Shown here piece after piece: positions 1-11,415 of a stretch of DNA of 64,000 nucleotides (position 1 is the first letter of the stretch; the number at the start of each line of letters is the position of its first letter). Below the pieces are notes generated by a model that saw nothing but the letters and a program-made list of their open reading frames with translations, made no database searches and was not told the origin of the DNA. Source of the DNA: Punica granatum (Eukaryota > Streptophyta > Magnoliopsida > Myrtales > Lythraceae); the NCBI RefSeq assembly GCF_007655135.1, contig NC_045130.1, positions 30,748,605 through 30,812,604 of the forward strand. The letters are read 5' to 3'. The translations under genes were made by a program, and so were the position numbers.

Positions 1-115
1 TGAAATAAAAAATTTAAATATCTAATGAAGGGGTACGGGTAATCTCACATGAATATCGATCATGAAACCTCTTGGTTATCCGGCGAGAGTGTGCACAACT
101 GTACTGCACCCTCTT
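1..115 (-). repeat. tRNA-derived SINE, family A, copy 1 (cut by window edge)
   Basis: Read on the minus strand this has a pol III A-box-like stretch, a B-box-like stretch (around the ATCGATCATG region) and an A/T-rich tail with TAGATATTTAAATTT. It aligns by eye with copies at 2602-2735, 3385-3525, 32255-32385 and the window end. All share the order A box, about 35 bases, B box, then TTAGCTA-like and TTTCATTATATTA-like tails. The family assignment is my own from this window and not from a database. Confidence 0.5.
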
Positions 116-1133
116 TGATTGTTCTTCGTTCGTTTGACCTTTGAAGAAGTGCATATGCTTCATGATTTAGAGATCGCTTGTCCTTATAACTTTGTCATGT
201 CTTCTAATATAACTAGTCCAGTAACCTACGCGTTACGATGGCTTTTTGCATTTTTTTTATTTTTAATTAATAATGTTGTATTTATTAATTTTATAATACA
301 AAAGATAAGAAATAATAAAAGACATTGAGAATAGTTTTAAATAAATTGTAAAAGTCTTTTTGGGAATATCTCATAAAATTATAAATAAATTATGGAAATT
401 TGAATTTTACTTTTAGTTAATGTTGTTGTATTTATTAATTCTATTAAAGAGAAGATAAGAAATAAATAAAAGACATTGCGAGTAGTTTCGTTGATTAATA
501 TCTCTAAATAAATTGTAAAATTCCTTTTGGGAATATCCAATTCAATTATAAATAAATTATGGAAATTTTAAAAAAATTCTAAGCATTTATTAAGGGGGAA
601 GGCTTGAAGAGACAATCAATCATGAGTTGGGGGTTTGCTCAATATGCTTATGTGAAAAACTCTCATTACACGAATAGAAAATTTTGGTGAGTACACTAAA
701 TTAATATATATATATATAGTGAAATAATTAATTACCCAAAAAAAATAATCACCTAGAAAAATAGTGAAATAATTGTGATATTTAATTTTGCAAAAATTCC
801 TTGATAAGTGTAACTTCTCAGTTATCGAAAACACAATCTCAATATTTTATTGCGCCTTAATTATAAGCAATTTCAATACCAAATCTCTTCTGACTTTCCC
901 ATTCTGATGATATATTATTGTCTGGTCGGTGTCTTTATTTATTATTTTTTAACGAGCATTACCCGATATCCGGAATTCCAATGAATCCAAACTAATTCAT
1001 GATCAAGTTAGATTGGTCAATTAAGAGTAAGGTTGTGTTTGGCAATTGAGTTGTGCTAAACTCAACTCATTTTAATTCCATATAAAGACAAATTAGGCAA
1101 GTTTTTTGAATGACTGGTGGGGCACGAGGGAAC

Positions 1134-1342
1134 AGTGCCGTATATTGTATGCTTAGGGACGTCTGCTCTAACTGTTGGCGACTTTCCCGTTGATGGGTCC
1201 CAGGATTTTACCGTTCGACCTCATATTTTGTCGTTTTGGGAGTTAAGTTGAAAGTGCCGTATATTGTATGCTTAGGGACGTCTGCTCTAACTGTTGGCGA
1301 CTTTCCCGTTGATGGGTCCTAGGATTTTACCGTTCGACCTCA
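1134..1342. repeat. Two 90-bp direct repeats, one mismatch, 119-bp period
   Basis: Positions 1134-1223 and 1253-1342 are the same 90-base block, starting AGTGCCGTATATTG and ending TTCGACCTCA. They differ at one base (GGGTCCC versus GGGTCCT) and a 29-base spacer lies between them. The near identity suggests a recent duplication. No open reading frame of note lies inside and I do not recognise the unit. Confidence 0.85.
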
Positions 1343-1796
1343 ATATGGATTTCTCTATCCAAAAAATACGAAATCAAAACCCAATTAAATTGAAACAAAC
1401 GTCGAACCAATGAAATTAATTCTCACTGATTCGATGACTTGACTTTAATATACATCTTCATTGTCTAGTATTGAAAAAAAAAAAAAGAGATCGGTTTAAC
1501 CACCAATGCGGAACTTTACTCTTTAGTTGTCTGTTCCAGTTCAAACTTGAATTAGTATGGACTCATCATACTTTTAAATACCTGTCGTGCAAACCCAAAG
1601 AAAACGGTTTAAGCAAGAATATTATAGATATGATTAGTATCGAGCAAAACCTATATTATAGCTAGGTTTTGCATATGATCATATGGAGTCCGACTCAGTA
1701 ACCTGTTTCTTTTGGCTAATGAATAACCCAATATTGAAATTAATAATATATAACTTGATTATAAAATTAAACTGAATTATCATTCAGCAAAACAAG

Positions 1797-1835
<39 letters not shown>

Positions 1836-1844
1836 AACATCCTT

Positions 1845-2380
1845 GAATAAATTAAATCTGTTGTTCACTCGTCCCCAGTGCCGAGTAGGGTGGGTCCCCC
1901 ACCCGCGGGACACACCCTCTTTTCTTTTTATTTCTTTAATTGGATTTTGATTTGTTTAAATTTTTTTAATTAAGATAAGCATAAAAATTCTTTTTATTTC
2001 GGTGTATATCGCCTAATATTCAAGAGTACAACTAATTTGATTGATTTAGACTAATATTCAAGTGAGATCAGTCAAATAAAGAATAAAACTTTATTGATAA
2101 ACTGAAACTACCTTAAATAAATTAAATCTCTTATTCACCCTTTCCCCAGTGGCTAGTGGGTGGATTTCCCTACCAGAAAGGACTCACTCTTCCCTTTTCT
2201 TTTTATTTTTTAATTAAAAATTGATTTTTTTAAAATTTTTATTTTAGTTAAACATACAAATTCCTTTTATTTCCATTTACACCACCTAATATTCGAAAAT
2301 ATGACATATCCGATTGGATTCGAAAGAGATTGATTCGTTAAAAAATAAAACTCTCATGATCACAACTGCTGAACCACCTA
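1845..2380. repeat. Diverged tandem duplication, about 265-bp unit
   Basis: The block beginning AATAAATTAAATCTGTTG near 1845 recurs in diverged form from about 2113. Both contain a CCCCAGTG core, a GTGGGT block, a T-rich CTTTTCTTTTTATTT run, then an ATTCTTTTTATTT-like or ATTCCTTTTATTT-like stretch and a CCTAATATTC motif. Divergence is far greater than in the 1134-1342 pair, so this duplication is older. There is no coding potential. Confidence 0.6.
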
Positions 2381-2601
2381 AAAGTCACTGCTAAAATTAG
2401 AGTGTTTTTTCGACAGGTAGATCCATCGAAAAACCAGTGAAAATCCGTTGGAGAACAGATTTTCCGGCAGCTTTCCAATTGAAATCGACCCATCGGAAAA
2501 GGGGGTGTTGGAAAGCCCTTCGACAGACTGTCCGCTGGAAAGGCGTCAACAAGCGACTGTAATGGCGAGATTAGTCTTTATACCTATGAAATATCAATTA
2601 G

Positions 2602-2735
2602 TACGAAAGAGCGTGTAGTGCAGTGGCACACGCTCTCACTTGGTAATCAAGATGCTCCAGATTCGATAATCAGTGAGACTATCATGTACTGCTTTATTAG
2701 TTATTTAGGATTTATATTTCATTATATTAGACTCA
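2602..2735 (+). repeat. tRNA-derived SINE, family A, copy 2
   Basis: An A-box-like TGTAGTGCAGTGG is followed about 40 bases later by a B-box-like AGATTCGATAATC and an A/T-rich tail with TTAGTTATTTAGG and TTTCATTATATTAG. The spacing fits the split internal pol III promoter of tRNA-derived SINEs. It shares layout with the other family A copies. Confidence 0.6.
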
Positions 2736-3043
2736 TGTGCCTTCCTTGTAACCGAAAAATATTAATTAGTACACTCTTTTTGAAAGATTGGATCATTTAG
2801 TATCAATAAAAAATTTGTCATTGGTTTCAATTATACAACTTTGGTTATTACCCAATGCGCCGGAGTCGCTCACTAGTTTCTCACTGAAAACGCTGGGATG
2901 CTGCCCTTATGTCCCTATAAATCCCCAACTTCATCGCCTTTGAAGACTCAGAGCTCTCTCTTTTTTCTTCTCTTTAAATAGCAAAAGGAACCTTAATTAG
3001 GAATTTAGGATAGAAGGGAGGTGTCATTTGACTTATCCCGATA

Positions 3044-4104
3044 ATGGCTTTCTTTGGCCCAAACAAAGGCCTCATGCTTTGGCAGCTCTTGCTCTTAGTG
3101 AACATCAGCACTCGCTTCTTCCCCGGTGCCTCCGCCAACCTATTTGAGGAGTCCAAGTTCGCCAAGCCCCCAGGGGCCCCAGTTCCGGCTCCCTTTAAGG
3201 CCCCAGTTCACCCGCCCATGAGTCTTTCCCCGAGGAGCTTCATTTGGGTTCGGGGAATCGTTTATTGCAAACCAGAGAAGTTCAAGGGCATTGACACTAT
3301 CTGGCAAGCTAAGCCGCTTAATGGTATGTAGTTTTTCATATCATTTTCTGAAGTTTTCATATTTTTTTGGATTATAAAAGAGATCTAAAGTCCTAATATA
3401 ATGAAATAAAATTTCTAATAGCTAATGAAAGAGCCGGGTAAGTCCCATCATGAGTATCAAACACGAAAACTTATTGATTACCGATTGAGAACGTTCGCTA
3501 CTACGCTACACCATCCTTAATAAGTGTTTTTTTTTAATTATTTCTCAAGTCTAGATTTCTAGCACATATGTATGTATGTGTCTGTGACTGTCGATACTCT
3601 ACATGAGCTGTAATGTGAAAGAAAAACTTGGGACTAGTGGCATTTTAACGTCCGTTTTCAAATATATATATATATATATATATATATCATATATGTATAT
3701 ATATTAGCGGTTTATTATACAAAACAGTCCTATATATGCTTATAATGATTTATAGATAGATATATATACATATATACATATTTACCACATTTATGTGGCT
3801 TCAGGATCGGGGGTGAAGCTCGTGTGCCATAACACTATGGACAGATCGACAGTGGCGAATGCAAAGACAGACGAGCAAGGATACTACTTGATCAAAGCCC
3901 CGGACACTGTCACCAGCTATGCCGCCCACATGTGCAGGGGTCTTCCTTGCCTCCTCCCCACTGGCGACCTGCAATCAGAGAACGAATCTCCATGGCGGCG
4001 TCACGGGAGCTACCCTGAAGAAGCTGGTGTACTTCAGGTCCGAGGACGGCAAAAAATTATATGCCCTCTACTCCGTCGACCCTCTCGCCTTCGAACCCAT
4101 GTAG
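3044..4104 (+). CDS. Pollen Ole e 1-like secreted protein, 2 exons, exon 2 frameshifted
   Basis: Exon 1 is 3044-3323 (donor ATG|GTATGT) and exon 2 starts at 3805 after TGGCTTCAG. The predicted protein opens with a signal peptide (hydrophobic LWQLLLLV, cleavage near residue 31). A proline-rich stretch follows (about residues 42-60), then the Ole e 1 domain with WVRGIVYCK, KFKGIDTIWQAKPL and GYYLIKAP. Known members are extracellular or cell-wall proteins of pollen and other tissues; the biochemical role is poorly defined. At G-run 3937-3940 (codon 138) the frame breaks. The conserved continuation (VFLASSPLATC, then LHGG and DPLAFEP) lies in the next frame and ends at the TAG 4102-4104. Unshifted, the frame runs on to 4118 with unrelated residues. 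This is either a one-base insertion in a G homopolymer, giving a pseudogene or null allele, or an assembly error. Without it the protein would be about 192 residues. Confidence 0.82.
3385..3525 (-). repeat. tRNA-derived SINE, family A, copy 3, in intron of the Ole e 1-like gene
   Basis: On the minus strand the order is GTGTAGCGTAGTAGCG (A-box-like), a spacer, GTGTTTGATACTC (B-box-like), then TTAGCTATTAG and TTTCATTATATTAG. It sits in the single intron (3324-3804), antisense to the gene. It is followed by a TA microsatellite at 3663-3689. Confidence 0.65.
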
Positions 4105-4886
4105 GAATAATAATTTAATAATAAGGTCTATCGGAGATCAGTAGCATCTTAATTATGCGGTCGCTACGTCCATATGTGTTGGTTGTTGGGTATTTTGAAA
4201 TGGAGAGATGCTAAAACCTCAGAATTCGGCAGCGTCGAATTTCTCTCATGGGGCAATCATGTAATTACATTGAAAACTATGGGCACTTTTTAAACGAGAG
4301 GGTCGGAGGTTTTTCTTCCGAAAACTTTCGGAGAAGCAGCAATTTCTCATTAAAATAAGTCGTAGTTATTCACCAAAAAGAAAAAGTCGTAGTTGCCATG
4401 TATGGGATTTGGGTTGAATAAAATGATATATGGACGTGCAGACAGCTTTAGCTTTTGCAGTGGGGATTTGCCACACTCTTTTGATTTCGTAGTGATAATA
4501 AACAAATGGGTCATAAATATTCTTGTCTTCGTTTTGGTCGGAGATTCTTCATACTTCCAATTGAAGTAAAACTTCACACCTCATTCACAATTAATTTAAT
4601 GTATTGAAACTTATCTCATTATTTTATATTATTAACTGGTAAACTACAATAATATGATTCAGTGATAAACTGAGTTTCACTTCATCACTCACCAAAAGCA
4701 CCTTATCTTCAGAGCCAATGCGACAATGAATAAGATTTGTCTCGGCCGATAAGTAGAAAATATCCGTATTTCTTTTTGTTTCAAGAATATACGTATTCTT
4801 ACTGATAACAAATGAAGTGTGAGAAATTTAAGTCCACGTTTACTAATGCTTAAAGTTAGAGTTGGTCTACAATACATAGGGTTGAA

Positions 4887-5043
4887 GATATATGTATGGT
4901 ACATGTAAATAAATTACTTGTAATTTTTCAAGTAAATTACTTGACCTCAAATAATTTACTTATTTTTTACATAATTTACTTGAGCTATAAGTAAATTACT
5001 TGAATTTTTTTAAGTAAATACATATATGTACCATACATGCATT
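4887..5043. repeat. Imperfect inverted repeat (hairpin-like)
   Basis: The left arm TATGTATGGTACATGTAAAT (from 4891) is answered by CATATATGTACCATACATGC (5021-5040). Alternating AATTACTTG and CAAGTAA motifs fill the space between. The structure suggests a small MITE or a hairpin-forming relic; no target duplication was identified. Confidence 0.5.
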
Positions 5044-6019
5044 TATCATAGAATTTTCCTTAAAATTAAGTTTCAAAGCGAAATGGAGTTCTGTATGACA
5101 GCACTTGTCTTTGGCCTGAAACTAAAGATCACTGAAAAAAAAAAAGAGGGATCTTTTCTGACAAATTTCGGGACTTTTAGTAACACGCTTTTGTAATGAA
5201 CATTGATAGCATCGGCAAAAGTCATTCCACATGAACTTTGCCCAACACATGCTCCGTGCGTCGGCACGAAAAGAAGTGGAAAAAGTTAATTTTCTTGTAG
5301 TGGATTTTGGTCCTTGAATTTCGATTTTCGCTGGTGAAAATTTTCAAACTCCTTTATATATATTGATAAGGGAATCGATATCTATATATATCTATGTGAA
5401 AGCGAGAACATAGTGAGCCAGACTAGATGGCTTCAAATTGCTCCGTTTCTGAATGGAATTTTTTTTACTTTTTCAATTTTTTTAAAAAATAAAATTTTAA
5501 AATATATAGATATAAATATGCGGGACTGTTCTTTATTTTCTCAATCTTTTTAGCTTTTTTTAAATTTTAAAATTTTTAAAAGACATAAATATAGATTTGT
5601 AAGAACAGTCGTCATTTTCTCGGCTTTTACGCTTTTTTGAAAAATCGAATATCTTTAATTTTTTAAAAATATATAGATATAGATTTATGGGACTAGCACT
5701 TTTTATTTTTATGAATTTTTAGATCTTCTTTTTTTATAAATATAGTTATGATGTGTCCTTTTTATTATATTATGTATGATATGTTTTAAATAAAGGAGGC
5801 ATCACACATAAACTGTGACCAATTCACCTAGCAAAAAAAATTGTTACCGCTAGAGTTCTTCAAAATTTCGAATGTATGCACGTGAATTTATTTTACTACA
5901 TAATTAGACTTAATGTGAGTTCTTGATCTTTTTGTTTTTTCTCATACATAAATTTTTACATAATTTTTACTCCTATAATTTTTTGCTTTTACTTTTTCAA
6001 ACATAAACTTTTGTATGGT

Positions 6020-6240
6020 GCGTTTGATTTCAGAGTTAAAGTAACTTTAATTTTAATTTTAATTGTGGAAAAGGACAAGTGATATGTGATTATAAATTTG
6101 ACTTGTGAAACGTGTGTTTTTGTTGTATAGTGTGTTGAGTTAAAGTTAAAGTTAAAATTTTTTACTTGGGAAATATATATTTTTGTTGTGTAGTATGTTG
6201 AGTTAAAGTTAAAGTTTTTTTTGTTTGGAAATCCAAACAG
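6020..6240 (+). mobile_element. MITE-like element, family G, copy 1
   Basis: It begins GCGTTTGATTTCAGAGTTAA and contains a TTTTTGTTGTATAGTGTGTTG block that is repeated once inside the copy. It ends near a GTTTGGAAATCCAAAC palindrome. The first 150 bases match the reverse complement of 8694-8827. Confidence 0.5.
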
Positions 6241-8631
6241 GTTAGCGTTCCTAGAAATCCAAGTACTTCTCTACTCCAGAGAAGAAAGGAAAGGAAAAAA
6301 AAAAAAACAAAAACAAAAAGAGCTATAATATCCTAAACTGAATCTTCCAGAGGGCTGACTGGAAATTGCATCAACTAATATGAGGGCTTCATTTTCTATC
6401 CAATATTCTCCTCCAGCCTTTTCCAAGAGCAACGATCTGGGCAAGAAGGGCTTCTAGCCTGCAATGCGGGAGACTGATGTATGTGGACTTGTTGAACCAG
6501 GGACGAGTGCCGAATTTTGTGTACCAGTGGCAACTCCCGAGAGGCAGGACGAAGATGAGGACCAGGCCGCGTTGGTGTTGATTTTGGTTTATTCATGGTC
6601 AGGTGGTTTAGGTGCAGGGATGGAGACTGAGAGAGCACTCGCTGCTCCCCTGGCTTAAAATTTTCACACCTGAGAAAAATTTACATATAATTTTTCGGAT
6701 TTTGATGAAATTTCTTATATTCGATTGCCTAATTCGGACAAATTATCATACTATTAGCCCACTTAAGGATCTCTCCTCGCAATCCAAATCCTGGACCCCT
6801 CCTTGTTCAGGAGAAATGTTGCCGCCGGGTGAGGCTTCGGGGCAGCTTGATTTTTTGACTTTTTGATTTTATGAGTGCTTTCTAAAGGCCTTGGCATTGC
6901 ATCGTACGAGCTGGTCTGGATCCACCTGCTTTCCTGCACAAGAAATTTCATTTCTCACCCCCTAAATATGATATAATACGAGAACACCATATATATTGAG
7001 AACTCAGCTTGATCATCAATATAAGTCAGCAATTGAACACAACAAAACTAACATAAACTAAGGGAGAAGAAGTGGGTATAGCCCTACCGAGTACTCTTCA
7101 GGCGAATCCCTCCAAACAACTCGACGATAAAATAAACATCCACCAAAGAGCTGGCCGAAGTCATAGAAACTAGTTCGACAAAGGGGGCACAAGGGTCCCT
7201 TCTTCGCTAAATCGGGGAGGCATTCACTACTCTTAGCCATAAAATGAATTTTAAGTCTTTCATGCGTCTTCAAGCCCCAAATTTCTTCCAAATTGGGTTG
7301 TTTGAAGTGCTGAACCTATTGCCTAATCAAGAAGATAAAACGATTTGGTCGAGTGAGTTTGGTAGGCAGTAGGAGTCCAAATGGGGCTGCCTTCTTCCTC
7401 GGATTGTCGCGGATGGATGGCAAGAATATTACGAGCAGTGGATTCATCATCATGATTAATTAACCACAAGTGACGAGTGAGAACTTCTTAATTCTATGCA
7501 ATATGAGGGTAGGAAAGAGTGAGGGTAGTAGAAAACTTCAGAGATTCGAATCAAACTCGAGGTCCTCTCGAATTCTAAAACTATGCGCATCGAATTTCCT
7601 CGACCAACATGTTCATGAAATATGAGATTTCGTTTATTTAATTAAAGGTGTCCACATTCTCACATTTGATGTTCACAATGCTGTTATTTGTTGGTTGTTA
7701 CGGCAGGCTTCCTTTTTTTTATTCTCTTTTCCCCTCTCCAGTCAAATCACAAATATTCTCAACTTATTGGTTAAGGCTAATACATTTGGATGTTGGCTAA
7801 TAAGTTTGGATGCCGCCAATGAGTTTGGAAATTAAAGTCCATTTATTAGGATGACCAATAATTGATGACCACTATATTAGAGACACTAAATATATAATAT
7901 AATTGGGATAAATGATGTGAGGTCGGAATCGTATCATACTCGTAACTTCACCTCGTATGTAGTCTAACCTATATTATTTGATGTTTATTTAATATGTAAT
8001 TGAAATTTAACAATTAATTAAATATCATATATGAGTTTTAAATTATATCATCGCTTGTACATACTAGTGAAATAGTGCATTGGTGGTATCAACAAACAAC
8101 TCAAACATAAGGTATTATGTTTCTTCGATCACACAATAGTATATGTAAATTAGAAAATCATTTGGACTTACTGAGAACATAAATAACCTCACTATATTCT
8201 TCAAAATAGCACAAACTTGAAAAAAAAAAGAATAAACATATAACATTGGACAAGTCCATTGTCTCTTAAACATAATTAACCAAGAAAAAAACTATATTCC
8301 TCTAACAGTAACTGAGAGATGCACGTATTATATATATGATTTTTGAATCGAGCCGGAGATTTTGCACTTTTGTGAGTTATGAATCTTTGAACTTCTGTAT
8401 GAGTTAGCGGCTTTTAGAATTCATATGTTAATAACTATATGATTTTTGTAAGTTAGGAACTTTTTGAAATTTCATAAATAATATGTCGCTATAGTTTTTC
8501 GGTCACATAATGTGTCACTATCTTATTACGTCACTTGTCAATTTTTCATTGATTGTGACTTGAAAATTCACCCAACCACCTAGCCTCGTCCTACATGACA
8601 TTTTTATGCATTGTCTCGACTTATAATTTTA

Positions 8632-8660
8632 CTAGTAAATTTACATGTGCATTGCACATA
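8632..8660 (-). mobile_element. Possible Helitron 3' terminus
   Basis: On the minus strand a short hairpin (ATGTGCAATGCACAT) lies about 10 bases before CTAG followed by T. That is the hairpin-plus-CTRR layout of Helitron 3' ends. No matching 5' end was identified, so this is only a candidate. Confidence 0.25.
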
Positions 8661-8693
8661 TGTTTGATTTGTGGAAATGATTTTCGAATCATG

Positions 8694-8827
8694 ATTTTGA
8701 TTTTAACTCTACCCACTACACAACAAAAATACACGTTTCCCAAGTCAAATTTATAATACAATCTCATTTGTCTTTTTTCACAATCAAAATCAAAATCAAA
8801 GTTACTTTAACTCTGAAACCAAACGCC
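8694..8827 (-). mobile_element. MITE-like element, family G, copy 2
   Basis: The reverse complement reads GGCGTTTGGTTTCAGAGTTA, then alternating TTTGATTTTGA runs and TTTTTGTTGTGTAGTGGGTA. It is clearly related to the copy at 6020-6240, in opposite orientation and shorter. Confidence 0.5.
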
Positions 8828-9833
8828 TATCTTTGATAAGGAATACACAATATTCGAACGGCAGAATATATAAGAAAACTCTTTTAAAAAAAGAAATATA
8901 TAAATTATAAGTAAATTTATAATATCTCATTTTAAATGGATTTTTTACCATTTCTAGTTAGAAATATGTTTTTACTTTAATTTATAAATAAATAAAATAA
9001 AAATAGTTAATAATATCTATGATGGTTGATGACCCAAAAAAGTAAAAAAATTGGCCTTTTATTATTTCTAGCACGAATTGTTTTAATTGAAAAAAATTAC
9101 AAATGATGAGTTTCTGATCACGCCTAGCATGCTATCACTTTTCCATCAATTTTAACTAATTTTTTAACATGACACTAATATTGTAGATAGGGCCGACAAT
9201 ATTTGACATGACACGATAACACGACACAGAGTTAAACGAGTATGGGTTTGGATTTTTTGATATTCGGTCTAAATGGGTTGAACCCGTATAACTAGTTTAT
9301 ATACGATTAAACCTATTTATTTAGACGTGTTTAATCGTGTAATCCGTTAACCCGTTTATCTAACTGAATTTACTAAACTATCCTTACACTAACCCTAATT
9401 TCGAAATTTCCTTTCCTCCTTCCAAACTCCAGTTCCACTGTTCTGTTCCAGTAGGAGTCCAGAGTCCTGCTTCCATCCCGAAATTCTCCCGATTCATTCA
9501 TCTGATTTCTTTCTTGCTTCCACGGTTCCACCCGATTTCCTTCGAAATTTGGATCCTTGAGTTGAATTCTTCCAGATCCAGCCTCCATCTGAGTCGAAGA
9601 CGACTTCGACCGTCCGCTCAGACGAAGCCTCCGCCTGAATCCTTCCGCCGTTCGGTCGATAGCACCTAGACGAAGGCGACCTCACCGCGCCACCTCGATC
9701 TCGAGTTGACCCCGCGACCTCCCTCTCTGAAGCGGGTTCGATATTACCGTCCTTTGCATTTCTTCTCCAACAATCGATCATCATCAACGCCATTCCCTGG
9801 ACTTGGAGATCTCAACAACTCGTCAATGTGCAG

Positions 9834-9907
9834 GTCCTGTGCTTAAGGTTAAGGTTCCACCTCGAGAGGCCCTTGAAAGTTTGAAGTTCATCTTTCCCCC
9901 CGTGAAG
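9834..9907 (+). other. Exon-like segment inside the hAT element, origin unknown
   Basis: It lies between an acceptor-like TGTGCAG and a donor-like GTGAAG|GTATC. One frame is open and protein-like (contains VKVPPREALESLKF). It could be a second captured exon from another host gene. I do not recognise the family. Confidence 0.25.
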
Positions 9908-10668
9908 GTATCATCTTTCTTGGTTTTTCATCTGTGTTAGCCTTTGATGTGAAGTCTTGGCTGTTCGGCTACCTATAAACTACTCGAAAACTCTAGAAAA
10001 CCCTGAATCCAGTTGATGATGATGATGAACAACATTATAGCGTCTCCCTCCCTCGATTAATTAGTTCGTTTCCATTTCGTTCTTTCTTGACGATCGATAC
10101 AAAAGCAAGAGCCTAGCTAGCTGATTACTGATATATATGGTTGATCCTTTGTGAGCTTTGCGATTGAGAGTTTCTTAGGTTTTATTATGTATGGATAATT
10201 ATGAACATGGAGTAGAATAGTTTTCAGAGACTGGAGGATTTTCAGAGTTTTCAAGAGAAATGTTTTGGATACTACTGTGAAATGCTATGTGCCTTTTTCA
10301 TTACTTTGTGGAGCTTCAATTTTGTATGATTAGCTTAGTATGGAAACGATTCTGTTGTAGTCACTTTCTAATATTTTGGGTGTATCGCTGTTTCAATAAA
10401 CGAGTTTTGGGTGTATTCAATTTTTCTCCTGTTTTGGTTTTTTTGGGTGATTTGCTATTTAACTTGTTTGCAGATTTCATCTCCACTCATTTTCAACCAT
10501 TTTTTTTTCTATTATATCATTTGTCTCTAGCTGCTGCCATACGAAGATTGCACATCATTTTGCATTTATGTATAAGAAGTGCACTTCTTTTTTATAAGCA
10601 AGCAAAAGATCCGAGTTTTTGGCCTTTTGTTTTGGCTCTTTCATGTGACTTATTGTTTAACTTGTTTG

Positions 10669-10914
10669 CAAGCGGATGTGTTGGGAAGCCTAGTGGTAAG
10701 ACCAGCAGACATAGAGACAACAGCGTTGGGAGTAGCCTACGCTGCTGGACTAGCTGTAGGCGTATGGACTGAGGATGAAATCTTCTCCCAGGAGAAGATA
10801 AAAAACACCACAATGTTCCTCCCTGCAAGTGATGAGGAGCTGAGGAAGAAGAAATTGCAGTCGTGGGCCAAAGCCATTGAAAGGACATTCGACTTGGCCG
10901 ACCTCTCCCTTTAA
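10669..10914 (+). pseudogene. Captured C-terminal fragment of glycerol kinase
   Basis: The open frame here gives about 81 residues matching the end of plant glycerol kinase (the NHO1/GLI1 type, FGGY family). It starts QADVLGS, continues RPADIETTALG then AYAAGLAVGVWT, and ends ERTFDLADLSL before the TAA at 10912-10914. The full enzyme, about 520 residues, phosphorylates glycerol to glycerol-3-phosphate in the cytosol. Here only the last exon is present, without the catalytic N-terminal half. Upstream is intron-like sequence ending TTTGCAAGCG. It lies wholly inside the hAT element and so was acquired by transduplication. The frame itself is uninterrupted. Confidence 0.85.
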
Positions 10915-11039
10915 ATTCCTTGACAGACAATTGTTTCCTTTCTATAGATTACGTTACTACGGGAACACTCGAAATTAGTAATTATCTGGTTGTGTATTGA
11001 TATCTTTTCTTGAATAAGAATATTTCTTGGTGCCCTTTG

Positions 11040-11415
11040 GTATTGATTTAAACAATAATTTGGTAAGCGGGTAACCGAGTTAAATGGATAAACGGGTCGT
11101 GTTAACATGTTTGGGTAACCAGATTGAACGGATAAACGAGTCGTGTTAATGTGTTCAGGTAAACGGGTCCATCGAATAAACGGGTTGTGTTAACGTGTCC
11201 AGGTACCGGTTATAATCGTGCCGTGTATACGTGTACCTGTTATGACATGTTTTAATAAATGGGTTAAACGTGTCGTGTACGGGTTGACACGGATATAACC
11301 GTGTCGTGTTCGTGTATGTGAAACCCGATCCGTTTAATAATCGTGTCGTGCACGGGTTATAACTTCGATGACACAAACCCGTTTAGACACGACACGTATA
11401 AACATGACACGACAC
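11040..11415. repeat. hAT subterminal repeat array
   Basis: Many degenerate copies of AAACGGGT(C/T)GTGTTAA and GTGTCGTGT motifs fill the right end of the hAT element. A smaller set in the opposite sense sits at about 9205-9360. Such clusters are typical transposase-binding regions in hAT elements; that role is inferred here. Confidence 0.7.

Larger units (their letters stand above)
4119..9187. other. Intergenic, no supported gene
   Basis: Only short uncorrelated open frames are present, none with recognisable domains or splice-linked partners. The stretch holds an inverted repeat (4887-5043), two MITE-like copies (6020-6240 and 8694-8827) and poly-A/T-rich DNA. GC is slightly raised at 6400-6660 and 6770-6950, but I could not assign those patches to any family. 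Confidence 0.5.

Noticed and set aside
9373..9793. Long minus-strand frames in the hAT element
   Set aside because: They are low in recognisable motifs and arise from GC-richer sequence; neither resembles a transposase (no hAT dimerisation or DDE-like motifs).
10287..10772. 161-codon ORF upstream of and overlapping the glycerol kinase exon
   Set aside because: It is intron-like T-rich sequence and is in a different frame from the recognisable glycerol kinase residues.
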